Shown: piece by piece, positions 36,887-44,978 of the stretch
How the letters are laid out: the number at the start of each line of letters is the position of its first letter
How positions within the stretch are numbered: position 1 is the first letter of the stretch
Assembly (NCBI GenBank): GCA_016719855.1
Contig: JADJYH010000001.1
Coordinates: 62,001-126,000, forward strand
Source: Saprospiraceae bacterium
GTDB lineage: Bacteria; Bacteroidota; Bacteroidia; Chitinophagales; Saprospiraceae
Length of the DNA stretch: 64,000 nt
Reading direction: 5' to 3'
Notes under the pieces: model-generated
Seen by the model: the letters and a program-made list of their open reading frames with translations, nothing else
Database searches by the model: none
Told to the model about the DNA's origin: nothing
Program-made: the position numbers and the translations under genes

Positions 36887-38440
36887 TTACTCATCACACC
36901 CATCTCCCAGCTTTTTCAATAGTTTTTTATCAAACGCCATCTTCATAGCTGCACGTCCTTCCTCCGGGAACAATTCCCAGAGCGTCTGCTGCACCGGGTT
37001 GAACTGTACCCAAATCACGGTGCTGGCCACGTCCATTTGGTCGGCGCTGAGGCGGTAAAGCCAGGCGGTATCCTTGGCAATGCCGAGGTCTTCCATGCCG
37101 AAGGGGTTCTTGGCAGCGTACAGCGACAGGGCGTAGCCGTTTTTTCTCGCAGTTTGTTGCAGTTCCTTCACCCGTGGGTTGCTCTCCACAATGGCCTCCA
37201 CGGCAAGGTTGCAGCTTTGCATTTGCGCCAGCGGTGATTTCGGGTCGAGGCGGAGGGCATAGACGGAGTCCATGACGAAGCCCTTTTTTCGCACCTCCAG
37301 GTTGGGGAAGTAGATGTCCCGCACGTAGCGCAGGCCCTTCACATCCAGGAACTTCAGGCTGTCAATCCAGCCAAGCGACTGGAAATAGCAGCCTTCGAGG
37401 TTCACGTCAACGAGCGAAGCATTTTGCAGCTTCACGTTTTCCAGATTGGTACCGGAGAAGTCGCCTTCGAGGTATATCTGGCGCAGGTCGGCGTGGCTGA
37501 GGTTGCCTTCCAGCATCACGATGTTTTCCATGCGGCTTTCCCGGAGGTTGGCACTGGAGAGGTTGATGCCGCTCATCAGCGTGTTGCGGAAATTTGCCTT
37601 TTCGAGCCAAGCGTTGGAGAGGTCGGCGCCTTGCAGGTCGGCGTAGTTGAAATTGGCTTGTGAAAAAGAGGAATTGGACAATTGCGCCCCCCGCAGGTAC
37701 GCTTTCGAGAAATTGGCCTCCCGCAGGTCGGCGTAATTGAAGTTGGCCCGAGCATAAATCTTGTCGTAGGTCGCCTTGTCCAGGTCGCTGTTGACGAGCA
37801 TGAAGAGCAACTGTCCACGTTCCGGGCTGAGTTGGCGAGGCGTCAGGGAGTCGTTTTCGAGGTAGCGGTAGGGTCGCATGGACTGGCTCAAAGAAACGAT
37901 GCGCCCAATCAGCGGGTCGCTCAGGCTTCGCTTGGGGTTGCTCCGCAATTCGATGTCCAGCTTGTCCATGATATTGCTCATGAAGAAAACGAGGGAACTG
38001 CGGCGGTTGCCCTCTTCGAGGTTGATTTGTTGGTCGAGGCGTTGGTTTTGCTTACCAATGAGTCCGTTCTGCGTATCCAGTTTGTCGTTTTGGCGGTTGA
38101 GGATTCCGGTTTGCACAATCAGGATGAGCAGTGGTGCCACGGCCATCAGGATGGCAAAAGTGCCAATCCTCGTTATCCGCCAAATGGTCTGCGTCATAAT
38201 CTCCGCAATGGTGTCTTTCGACACTTTGCCGTCCGGCAATTCGTCGAGCAGTTGCCGGAAACCGCTTTTCAGCCCCTTGCCAATCATCAGCCGGGTGGAG
38301 GATTCTGCGACGAGCTTCCTGACAGTCTTGCTTGAAGCCTGTGCGGCAGCCTTTCGGACTTCGAGTTCTGCTTTCAGGCGCAGGTTTTCGAGTTCGAGCT
38401 GTTGGAGGCGGTCGTTGATGTCGTCAGGTGGTGGGTTCAT
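36887..38440 (-). CDS. membrane protein with coiled coil and pentapeptide repeats
   Basis: 517 residues. N-terminal coiled coil (LQQLELENLRLKAELEVRKA), a segment TVRKLVAESSTRLMIG, then a membrane helix (FAILMAVAPLLILIVQTGIL) and a second coiled coil (RQNDKLDTQNGLIGKQNQRL). Residues about 225-350 form a pentapeptide-repeat quadrilateral helix, e.g. ANFNYADLREANFSKAYLRG and ANFNYADLQGADLSNAWLEK. The C-terminal 150 residues are unassigned. Similar proteins with an ion-channel-like pentapeptide layout exist, but the function is unknown. Confidence 0.85.
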   Translation of the reverse strand: MNPPPDDINDRLQQLELENLRLKAELEVRKAAAQASSKTVRKLVAESSTRLMIGKGLKSGFRQLLDELPDGKVSKDTIAEIMTQTIWRITRIGTFAILMAVAPLLILIVQTGILNRQNDKLDTQNGLIGKQNQRLDQQINLEEGNRRSSLVFFMSNIMDKLDIELRSNPKRSLSDPLIGRIVSLSQSMRPYRYLENDSLTPRQLSPERGQLLFMLVNSDLDKATYDKIYARANFNYADLREANFSKAYLRGAQLSNSSFSQANFNYADLQGADLSNAWLEKANFRNTLMSGINLSSANLRESRMENIVMLEGNLSHADLRQIYLEGDFSGTNLENVKLQNASLVDVNLEGCYFQSLGWIDSLKFLDVKGLRYVRDIYFPNLEVRKKGFVMDSVYALRLDPKSPLAQMQSCNLAVEAIVESNPRVKELQQTARKNGYALSLYAAKNPFGMEDLGIAKDTAWLYRLSADQMDVASTVIWVQFNPVQQTLWELFPEEGRAAMKMAFDKKLLKKLGDGCDE

Positions 38441-38579
38441 TCCGTTTGCGATTTGGTTGTCATAAACTATTCTTGTATCGGGTTGTAAACATAAATAAAT
38501 CTGGAATTGAATGTATGTCGCTTCGCAATACTTCCTTTGAAACTGCTACATGCAACCTGAACCCAATTATTCAAATCCT

Positions 38580-38587
38580 TACCTTTG
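38580..38587 (+). promoter_or_regulatory. TAnnTTTG -7 element of the M1 peptidase gene
   Basis: TACCTTTG, a perfect Bacteroidota -7 match, 27 bases before the ATG at 38614. Confidence 0.55.
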
Positions 38588-38613
38588 CCAACTTTTAATC
38601 AAAAAACAGTTCA

Positions 38614-40587
38614 ATGCAGCACAAAGCAATCTTCTTCCTTTTCCTCCTTTTTTCGTTCAAAACATCGCTCTACGCACAGCCTGAACGCTGGCAGCAGCGG
38701 GTGGATTACCGCATGGACATTGACTTTGACGCAGCAAAGCACCAGTTCAAGGGCAAACAGCTACTCAAGTACACCAACAACTCTCCTGACGAACTCGACC
38801 GGGTGTTTTACCATCTTTATTTCAATGCCTTCCAGCCGGGAAGCAACATGGACGTGCGCAGCCTCAACCTTCCCGACCCAGACCCCCGGGTGAAGGACCG
38901 CATCAGCAAGCTCAAACCGGAGGAGTTCGGCTGGCACAAAATCAGTTCGCTGAAAATGGACGGCAAGAACTGCAAGTTCGAGGTAAATGAAACTATCCTG
39001 GAAGTAGAATTGCCGAAAAGCATCAAGCCCAATTCAACAGTGGAGTTCGAAATGGAATTCACATCTCAAGTGCCGATTCAAATCCGCCGCTCAGGCCGTG
39101 ACAGTAAGGACGGCATTGATTTCAGCATGACGCAGTGGTACCCCAAGCTCTGCGAATACGACTATCAAGGTTGGCACGCAAACCCATATGTTGCACGTGA
39201 GTTCTATGGCGTCTGGGGCGACTTCGACGTGAACATCACCATTGACCGAAAATACATTCTCGGCGCCAGTGGCATCCTGCAAAACGGCGGAAACATTGGA
39301 TACGGTTACGAGCCTGAGAGCACTGCTGTGCGTCCTGAAAAAGGCGACAAGTTCACCTGGCGTTGGCGGGCCGAGAACGTCCACGACTTCGCGTGGACTG
39401 CCGACCCAGACTACAAGCACGTCGTGCTGCGCCGAAAGGACGGCCTCGTTTTCCATTTCCTCTACCAAGATAAAGCCGAGACCCGCAAGACTTGGGAAGC
39501 CGCCCCTGCGCAGATGGATAAGGCATTTGATTTCATGAACCAACATTTCGGACAGTACCCCTATAAATCCTACGCCTTCCTCGAAGGTGGCGACGGTGGC
39601 ATGGAATACCCGATGGCCACGTTGTTGGCTGGCAAAGCGGGCATTGGCACTTTTATCCACGAGGCGCTACATGCTTGGTACTACGGCCTGCTCGGCAACA
39701 ACGAAAGCCTTTACGGTTGGATGGACGAGGGTTTTACAGAGTACGCCACTTCCGAAGTAGAAAACTACCTGAAAAAAGAAGGGCTGATGGGTGGCAAGCC
39801 CGACGATAATCCGCACCTCGAAGCCAACGAAACGATGATTCGCTTCAATCAGTCAGGCAGGGAAGAGCCGCTTTCCACTCATGCCGACCATTTCACTACC
39901 AGTTCAGCGTACAGCGTATCGGCTTACGTGAAAGGCCATGTGGTGCTGCACCAGTTGCAGTACATCATGGGAAAGCCGGTCTTCGACAAGGCGATGCTGA
40001 CCTATTTTGATACTTGGAAATTCAAGCACCCGAATGCCAACGACTTCATTCGGGTCATGGAAAAAGAGTCAGGTCTGGAGCTGGACTGGTTCAAGGAGTA
40101 CTTTGTTTACACCACCAAAACCATTGACTACGGCATCAACATCGTTGAAAAAGCCAACCGTAAAGAAACCCGTGTCGTGCTGGAGCGCAAGGGCCTCATG
40201 CCCATGCCGCTCGACATCACGGTGACCTTCAAGGATGGCAAAAAGCAAATCTTCAACCTGCCGCTTGACATCATGCGGGGCGCAAAAAAAGGCACGGAAT
40301 TCACGGGCGACAAGTACTCTGTGTTGCCCGACTGGCGCTGGACGCACCCGACTTACGAGTTTACCATTGATGAAAAATACAAGAAAATTGACCAGGTGGA
40401 GATTGACGCTTCGCAACGCATGATAGATTGGGACAGGGACAATAATGTCTGGGGAAAAAGGCGGATGAGAAGGACGAGGAGGAAGATTGAGAATTGGAGA
40501 AATGGAGAATTGAAAATGGGTGCAATGGATAATTTTCAATTCTCCATTTTCAATTCTCCAATTACAATTTTGACATGCCCCAGATGA
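38614..40587 (+). CDS. M1 family metallopeptidase (secreted aminopeptidase-like)
   Basis: 657 residues with a signal peptide (MQHKAIFFLFLLFSFKTSLY, cleavage after AQ). The zinc site is GTFIHEALHAWYYGLLG with the third ligand in YGWMDEGFTEYATSEV; the exopeptidase GxMEN-like strand is represented by GDGGMEYPMATLL. The beta-rich N-terminal domain (VDYRMDIDFDAAKHQFKGKQ) is typical. It is likely periplasmic or outer-membrane associated. The last 30 codons run through a word repeat and antisense to the YfiT-like gene; the natural end may be nearer VWGK at about 40460. Confidence 0.9.
   Translation: MQHKAIFFLFLLFSFKTSLYAQPERWQQRVDYRMDIDFDAAKHQFKGKQLLKYTNNSPDELDRVFYHLYFNAFQPGSNMDVRSLNLPDPDPRVKDRISKLKPEEFGWHKISSLKMDGKNCKFEVNETILEVELPKSIKPNSTVEFEMEFTSQVPIQIRRSGRDSKDGIDFSMTQWYPKLCEYDYQGWHANPYVAREFYGVWGDFDVNITIDRKYILGASGILQNGGNIGYGYEPESTAVRPEKGDKFTWRWRAENVHDFAWTADPDYKHVVLRRKDGLVFHFLYQDKAETRKTWEAAPAQMDKAFDFMNQHFGQYPYKSYAFLEGGDGGMEYPMATLLAGKAGIGTFIHEALHAWYYGLLGNNESLYGWMDEGFTEYATSEVENYLKKEGLMGGKPDDNPHLEANETMIRFNQSGREEPLSTHADHFTTSSAYSVSAYVKGHVVLHQLQYIMGKPVFDKAMLTYFDTWKFKHPNANDFIRVMEKESGLELDWFKEYFVYTTKTIDYGINIVEKANRKETRVVLERKGLMPMPLDITVTFKDGKKQIFNLPLDIMRGAKKGTEFTGDKYSVLPDWRWTHPTYEFTIDEKYKKIDQVEIDASQRMIDWDRDNNVWGKRRMRRTRRKIENWRNGELKMGAMDNFQFSIFNSPITILTCPR
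40487..40562. repeat. inverted short-word repeat, GAGAATTG/CAATTCTC family
   Basis: Left arm GATTGAGAATTGGAGAAATG then GAGAATTGAAAATGG; right arm TTTTCAATTCTCCATTTTCA then ATTCTCCAATT. It lies where the M1 and YfiT-like genes converge, and both reading frames run through it. Confidence 0.85.
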
Positions 40588-41065
40588 TGCTCCCCATGCC
40601 AAGCATAAGCGCCGACATCGTATCCATGCTGTAAACCTTGCCGTATTGTGGATGGATAAACGTACGCTGAAAATCAGCCTCGTTCATGGAACGCAGCAAT
40701 TGCGCCCACCTAAAATGCAGTCCCCGCAATATTTCTAAGGAATGGCCAATCGGCAAACTGTAATCAGGCAACAGCGCCCAAGCGCCCTCATCGTATGGTT
40801 TTATGATGGGCGCATCTTCCGTCAAAGCAAGATGGAGGCGGCAATAGGCATTCACATGGCTGTCTGCCAAATGATGGACGACCTGCCTCACCGTCCAACC
40901 ATCGGGGCGGTAGGGTGTGTCAAGTTGCGCTTCGGTGATGCCTGTCAGAGCCGCTTCGAGGCGCTGGGGTAGGGTAGCGATGGTGTCAATCCACGCCTGC
41001 CGCATTTCTGGAGTGACGCTTTCAGGTGCGGTGAACCTGCCGATTGGGTATTTTAGATTTTCCAT
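40536..41065 (-). CDS. YfiT-like DinB family metal-dependent hydrolase/bacillithiol transferase (frameshifted)
   Basis: About 176 residues. LKYPIGRFTAPESVTPEMRQ, YRPDGWTVRQVVHHLADSH and LALTEDAPIIKPYDE are strongly typical of YfiT, a four-helix DinB protein proposed to transfer bacillithiol. The open frame ends at 40562 as ALMLGMGSIIWGMSKL, which is out of family. One added base near 40610 restores AYAWHGEHHLGHVKIVIGEL then KMEN and supplies the third metal His; the stop then lies at 40536. The last seven codons are made of the word repeat there. ATG at 41065 is preferred over 41086. Confidence 0.88.
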
Positions 41066-41117
41066 GCCCAAATGTATGAAAAGCACGGAAGTATCGGTTT
41101 CTTATTTATTCTACACG

Positions 41118-41200
41118 CTAATAGCTTTTGTGTAAACAGGGGTTTGGGGCGGAACGCCCCAAAAGACCCTCTCCCCCGACGAGCCGCCGAAGGCGGCAAG
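41118..41200 (+). repeat. copy 1 of an inverted-pair element (GGTTTGGGGCG...CCCCGACGAGCC)
   Basis: TTTGTGTAAACAGGGGTTTG, a GGCG/CGCC hairpin, then CTCTCCCCCGACGAGCCGCC and AAGGCGGC. The reverse complement of 42018-42112 aligns with it over about 80 bases. The two copies face each other around the lipoprotein gene at 41394-41876. The rest of the 41087-41393 gap holds only the terminator at 41284. Confidence 0.7.
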
Positions 41201-41283
41201 GAGGGGTAGCAGTGCATAATTTTTGATTGACACAATACCTATTAATGCAGCGTATAATTAGGGTGAGGTAAGACAAAAAAAAA

Positions 41284-41313
41284 GAGCTATGCCATTCTTT
41301 CAACGGCACAGCC
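41284..41313 (-). terminator. intrinsic terminator of the lipoprotein gene
   Basis: GCTATGCC and GGCACAGC pair with one G-T-type mismatch; on the minus strand a run of nine T follows. It lies 80 bases beyond the stop of the 41394-41876 gene. Confidence 0.6.
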
Positions 41314-41393
41314 CCTTAAAGCTGACTAACATTCTCACCAAGTATTTACTCAATTCAATTTGCATGCGATGAAAGAGCGTGTTTCCTTCTTTT

Positions 41394-41876
41394 TTAATCT
41401 ACAATTACGGTAATAGAAACGCTTTCTGCACTGATATCTGGGACATCAATTAAGTAAGTGAAATTTCCAGCACCCAGTGGTGTTTCACCCACGTAGTCAG
41501 TAGGTATTAAGCTATATTCTCTACCATCAATAGAGAGATGAACATAGCCATAATGATATGCAATGTCAAAGGCACGATAACAGGTTGTTTCACCTCTTAA
41601 TATTGATCCGCAATTAACATTACCGGAAAATGGATTAATAACAACATTGCAAAAGTCATAGTTGCTATTGTTTTTAATCCTCAAGTTTGTTTTACCTATT
41701 TCTTGCGAACATGCTGCTATTGTGTGTTCGTTGCAGCCTACTAAATTTGTTTTGTCGCTGTCCTTGTTGCATGAAGAAAGTGCAATAGTCATTATTGCTA
41801 AGACCATTACAATGTGAGCGAGATAATTTGTTGTTTTGTTATAAACGCTTTTATTAACCAAGTTGGTAATTCTCAT
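41394..41876 (-). CDS. putative lipoprotein of unknown function
   Basis: About 160 residues from the ATG at 41876 (MRITNLV); the frame is open to 41894. A signal sequence with a lipobox-like LSSCNK is followed by a Cys-rich, beta-type domain (NLRIKNNSNYDFCNVVINPF, REYSLIPTDYVGETPLGAGN). Family not recognised. Distinctly AT-rich against its neighbours and bracketed by inverted copies of an 80-base element, which suggests lateral acquisition. Confidence 0.72.
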   Translation of the reverse strand: MRITNLVNKSVYNKTTNYLAHIVMVLAIMTIALSSCNKDSDKTNLVGCNEHTIAACSQEIGKTNLRIKNNSNYDFCNVVINPFSGNVNCGSILRGETTCYRAFDIAYHYGYVHLSIDGREYSLIPTDYVGETPLGAGNFTYLIDVPDISAESVSITVIVD

Positions 41877-42017
41877 TTTTAAATAGTTTAGCATTGTTGA
41901 CTGAATTTATTCAACAGCGCAAAGGTGTTAGGCTTTGTCATTGGTTTCGTTACAGAATATCGAAAAAATATTGCATAATTCTTTGATCAACTCAGAAAGG
42001 ACAGCGGCTATGAAGCA

Positions 42018-42112
42018 AGTGGGTCGCCGCCTTAAGTGGCTCGTCGGGGGAGGGGCGTTTGGGGGCTTCGCCCCAAACCCTTATTTGCACAAACCCTATT
42101 TGCGCAGCGTAT
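42018..42112 (-). repeat. copy 2 of the inverted-pair element
   Basis: On the minus strand it reads GCGCAAATAGGGTTTGTGCA, then AATAAGGGTTTGGGGCGAAG, then CCCCTCCCCCGACGAGCC and AAGGCGGCGACCC, aligning with copy 1 at 41118-41200. It also encodes the last residues and stop of the GNAT gene. Translations of it produce spurious frames rich in GRRLKWLVGGG. Confidence 0.7.
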
Positions 42113-42611
42113 TGATGAAAGAATTGTCAGCGCTGAAGCGCATTTCCATTCTGATGTCAGCCCGAGCAAAGTCCTGTCGGTCGAGCGGAACCTCAATGAA
42201 ACCAAGGTCTCGATAAATCTGGATAGCCGTCGCTGAACCCTTGGTGTTGGAGAAAAGGTAGAGCAGTTTTGCACCAGCATCTCTCGCTTTTTCGATGGCC
42301 GCTTCGCAAAGTTTTACGCCAATGCGAAGGCCACGAAAACGCTCGTCAACGGCCATTTTTATCAGCTCGTAGGTTTCCTCGTCGTCTTTGATGAGGCCAG
42401 CCGTTCCGGCGATTTCCCCACCCATTTGCGCCAACAAAATAAAGCCTCCATTCGACAGGATGGACGCTTCTGGCTGGCTGCAATGCAGGTGGTCTATTTC
42501 CTCCATGAAATAAGCACGGGTAATCCAAGCCTCGTTGATTTCTTTCCAACGTTGGAAGTGAACGCTTTGGTAATCAATGATTTGCATGTTGCTCAGTTCG
42601 CTCTTGGCCAT
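42096..42611 (-). CDS. GNAT family N-acetyltransferase
   Basis: 171 residues. The acetyl-CoA pyrophosphate loop is KMAVDERFRGLRIGVKLCEA (R-G-x-x-I-G); the C-terminal strand-helix KLLYLFSNTKGSATAIQIYR then DLGFIEVPL is typical. Substrate unknown. The gene follows the DinB gene on the same strand after 48 bases occupied by a word repeat. Its C-terminus (FINTLRK) lies in the edge of the inverted-pair element, so it may have been altered by it. Confidence 0.9.
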   Translation of the reverse strand: MAKSELSNMQIIDYQSVHFQRWKEINEAWITRAYFMEEIDHLHCSQPEASILSNGGFILLAQMGGEIAGTAGLIKDDEETYELIKMAVDERFRGLRIGVKLCEAAIEKARDAGAKLLYLFSNTKGSATAIQIYRDLGFIEVPLDRQDFARADIRMEMRFSADNSFINTLRK

Positions 42612-42613
42612 AA

Positions 42614-42672
42614 TTTATTAGATTTATTTTCCCGCCATCTAAAATCTAAAGTCTCACTTCTATTGTCTCAAA
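42614..42672. repeat. inverted short-word repeat, ATCTAAA/GTCTATTG family
   Basis: ATTAGATTTATTTT on one side and ATCTAAAATCTAAAGTCTCA then CTTCTATTGTCTC on the other. Words are shared with 24068-24140 and 49528-49619. It covers the DinB stop codon and ends next to the GNAT start. Confidence 0.65.
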
Positions 42673-43182
42673 ATGCCAAGGTAAGCAATCCAGGGCCCAA
42701 CTTCACCGGTATATTGCTTGGCCATCACCCTCGAAATCTGTGCAATATGCCCAAGGTCGTGCACTGTCCAGCAAGAAAGCAAGTGACGCAGCGTCACCTC
42801 GCCAAGTGCGGGATGGATGCCCTTTTTTTCAAGGGCATCTTCATCCAGCGGCGTGTTGTTGAGAATGCGCAAATTCTCCATTCTGAGTCGGGTGAATTCA
42901 TCCAAGAGCGAAGAGAGCGGCTTGCCTTTGCTTTCCTCAAACTGCGCAAACCGGTCGAAAGGGACAAATGGTTGGCTCGTGCCAAGTTCGAGGATATGTT
43001 TCATGCGGGGAATCCAGTCGGTTTTTCGCCATGAATCAGGTGGCCAACTACGTCGTAAGGCTCCAGCTTTCACCGCCTTCATTTTTGGAAGTCCATTCCT
43101 CCGAGATGCCGGACAGCAGGCTGTTCAGCACCTGCGGGGTGCGTTCCAAAATCTCCAGTGATTTGTCGAGTGAAAATTCCAT
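42660..43182 (-). CDS. DinB family protein (frameshifted)
   Basis: About 174 residues. The ATG at 43182 opens MEFSLDKSLEILERTPQVLN, a typical DinB helix. The frame then breaks twice within about 50 bases (near 43058 and 43030). Correcting one C and one A gives ESWSPYDVVGHLIHGEKTDW with the first metal His. The C-terminal piece GEVTLRHLLSCWTVHDLGHI then AQISRVMAKQY has the HDLGH metal motif. It is a four-helix metalloenzyme of unknown reaction. The open piece without correction is 42660-43082. Confidence 0.85.
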
Positions 43183-43225
43183 GATAAAAGTTGGGGCCGC
43201 AGCCCCTCACCAAAAAAGATTGAGT

Positions 43226-43342
43226 ATGAAAAAACTCTCATGGAGAGTGATGCAAATAAATGAAGGAATTGGACTAGCTTTGGCATCCGGTTTTTATAAA
43301 CTTGGTAGTCCGGCACTGAAAAAGATTGAGTTTGAAAAATAA
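43226..43342 (+). CDS. possible 38-residue small protein
   Basis: MKKLSWRVMQINEGIGLALA then SGFYKLGSPALKKIEFEK: ATG start with an A-rich region before it, basic ends and an amphipathic middle. It lies between the divergent DinB and MocR genes. No family recognised; it could be chance. Confidence 0.3.
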   Translation: MKKLSWRVMQINEGIGLALASGFYKLGSPALKKIEFEK

Positions 43343-43444
43343 TGGCATTTTTGAGAGCAGTTGAAGGAACCAAGGGCAATCTGGTATGGTTGCCTACAGG
43401 TTTTTGTTACTTTCAGATACGTTCATTTTCAAAACTCAACCGCC

Positions 43445-44914
43445 ATGTTCCCTTGGAAGTCTGTCATAAAAATCAAGCATACCAGCTCAACCCCCATCTA
43501 TTTACAGATTGCCAATCATATTGTTTGCGAAATAAAGGAGAGCCATGTGCTACCCGGTACACGGCTGCCTGGTAGCCGTGCCATGTCGCAGTTGTTGGAG
43601 GTACACCGCAAGACGGTGGTGGCTGCTTACGAAGATTTGGAAGCGCAGGGTTGGATTGATATCCATCCCTCAAAAGGAGCTTTTGTAAACACCAAATTGC
43701 CGGAAAAGCAACCCGGCAGAATCACCAAAAGCCTAATCCGAAAGGGATTCCCGGCGCAGACGGGCTTCGAGGTGAAACCCTACCTGAACATCCACGCCCC
43801 TACCTACGCACCGCAGAACATCATCGGACTTCACGATGGCCCCGACCTTCGGCTCGTGCCCACCAAACTCATTTCACAGACCTATAAAAGCATTTTGACC
43901 CGTAAGGCCAACGTTCCACACCTGCGCTATTTCGAGGTGGAAGGAAACCTGTTCCTGCGCACCAACCTTTCGGAACACCTCAACGAAAGCCGGGGGTTGC
44001 AGACCACGCCGGAAAATATCTTCATCACGAGGGGCAGTCAAATGGCCATTTTCATGGCTTCGATGGCGCTGCTTTCGCCGGGTGACCTGGTCATCGGTGG
44101 CGACCCCGGCTACTACTACGCCGAGCGGGTATTCACACATTTTGGAGCGAAATTGAGAAGGGTGCCGGTGGACAAGTATGGCCTTCGCACCGATGTTATT
44201 CGTGAAATTTGCGAAAACGAGTGCGTCCGAATGCTTTATATCACGCCGCACCACCATTTTCCCACCACCGTCACGCTTTGCGCCGAGCGCCGCATGGAGC
44301 TGCTTGAACTGGCCAACAAATGCAATTTTGCCATTCTGGAAGACGACTACGATTACGATTTCCACTATGAAAGTAGCCCACTGCTGCCGCTGGCCAGCGC
44401 CGACGCAAACGGCATGGTGGTGTACGTGGGTTCAATGAGCAAGACATTCGCACAGTTTCTCCGAATTGGTTTTTTGGTTGCTCCGCAAAATTTGCTGATG
44501 GAAATTGGCAAGATGCGCCAGTTCATAGATGTGCAGGGCGACTATGCGATGGAACAGACCATCGGCGAGCTATTTCGCCTCGGCGAAATCAAGCGGCACA
44601 TGAAAAAAGCGCTCAAAATTTACAAACAGCGTCGTGATTTCTTCTGCGAACTCATGGCCGACCAGCTAGACGGCAAGGTGCAATTCAAAAAACCAGAAGG
44701 CGGCATGAGCGTCTGGGTAGAGTTTGACCCGTCATTGCCACTACCGGATATTGCTGCCGCAGCCAAGAAAAAAGGGTTGAGTATTTCGAATGGAAAAATC
44801 AACAACAAAGCGAGTGACCAGACTTGGAATGCCGCCCGGTTGGGCTTTGCTTGTCTGAATTTGGAGGAGATTGAGTTTGCCGTGAAGGTCTTAAAAGAAG
44901 TGACTGGAGGGTGA
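43445..44914 (+). CDS. MocR/PdxR-like GntR regulator with aminotransferase domain
   Basis: 489 residues from the ATG at 43445 (MFPWKSVIKI). The winged helix is PIYLQIANHIVCEIKESHVL then GTRLPGSRAMSQLLEVHRKT. The fold-type I aminotransferase domain runs from about residue 110; the PLP-binding motif is YVGSMSKTFAQFLRIGFLV with the Schiff-base Lys, and LEDDYDYDFHYES binds the cofactor ring. MocR proteins control genes of vitamin B6, amino-acid or GABA metabolism. The target here is unknown; the divergent DinB gene is the nearest candidate. Confidence 0.92.
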   Translation: MFPWKSVIKIKHTSSTPIYLQIANHIVCEIKESHVLPGTRLPGSRAMSQLLEVHRKTVVAAYEDLEAQGWIDIHPSKGAFVNTKLPEKQPGRITKSLIRKGFPAQTGFEVKPYLNIHAPTYAPQNIIGLHDGPDLRLVPTKLISQTYKSILTRKANVPHLRYFEVEGNLFLRTNLSEHLNESRGLQTTPENIFITRGSQMAIFMASMALLSPGDLVIGGDPGYYYAERVFTHFGAKLRRVPVDKYGLRTDVIREICENECVRMLYITPHHHFPTTVTLCAERRMELLELANKCNFAILEDDYDYDFHYESSPLLPLASADANGMVVYVGSMSKTFAQFLRIGFLVAPQNLLMEIGKMRQFIDVQGDYAMEQTIGELFRLGEIKRHMKKALKIYKQRRDFFCELMADQLDGKVQFKKPEGGMSVWVEFDPSLPLPDIAAAAKKKGLSISNGKINNKASDQTWNAARLGFACLNLEEIEFAVKVLKEVTGG

Positions 44915-44978
44915 AAAAGCGAGAGGGTGAGAAAATTTTTATCCTTTTAATTTCTGACCCTCTCACATTCTCACACGC
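44909..44978. repeat. inverted short-word repeat, GAGGGTGA/CCTCTCAC family
   Basis: Left arm GAGGGTGAAAAAGCGAGAGG then GTGAGAAAA; right arm TGACCCTCTCACATTCTCAC. It lies between the convergent stops of the MocR and trxB genes and could also terminate both. Related words recur at 53998-54053. Confidence 0.75.

Noticed and set aside
42036..42236. Frames giving GRRLKWLVGGG-like and LRPKPLFAQTL-like peptides at the two element copies
   Set aside because: These are translations of the 80-base inverted-pair element in various frames, not genes.
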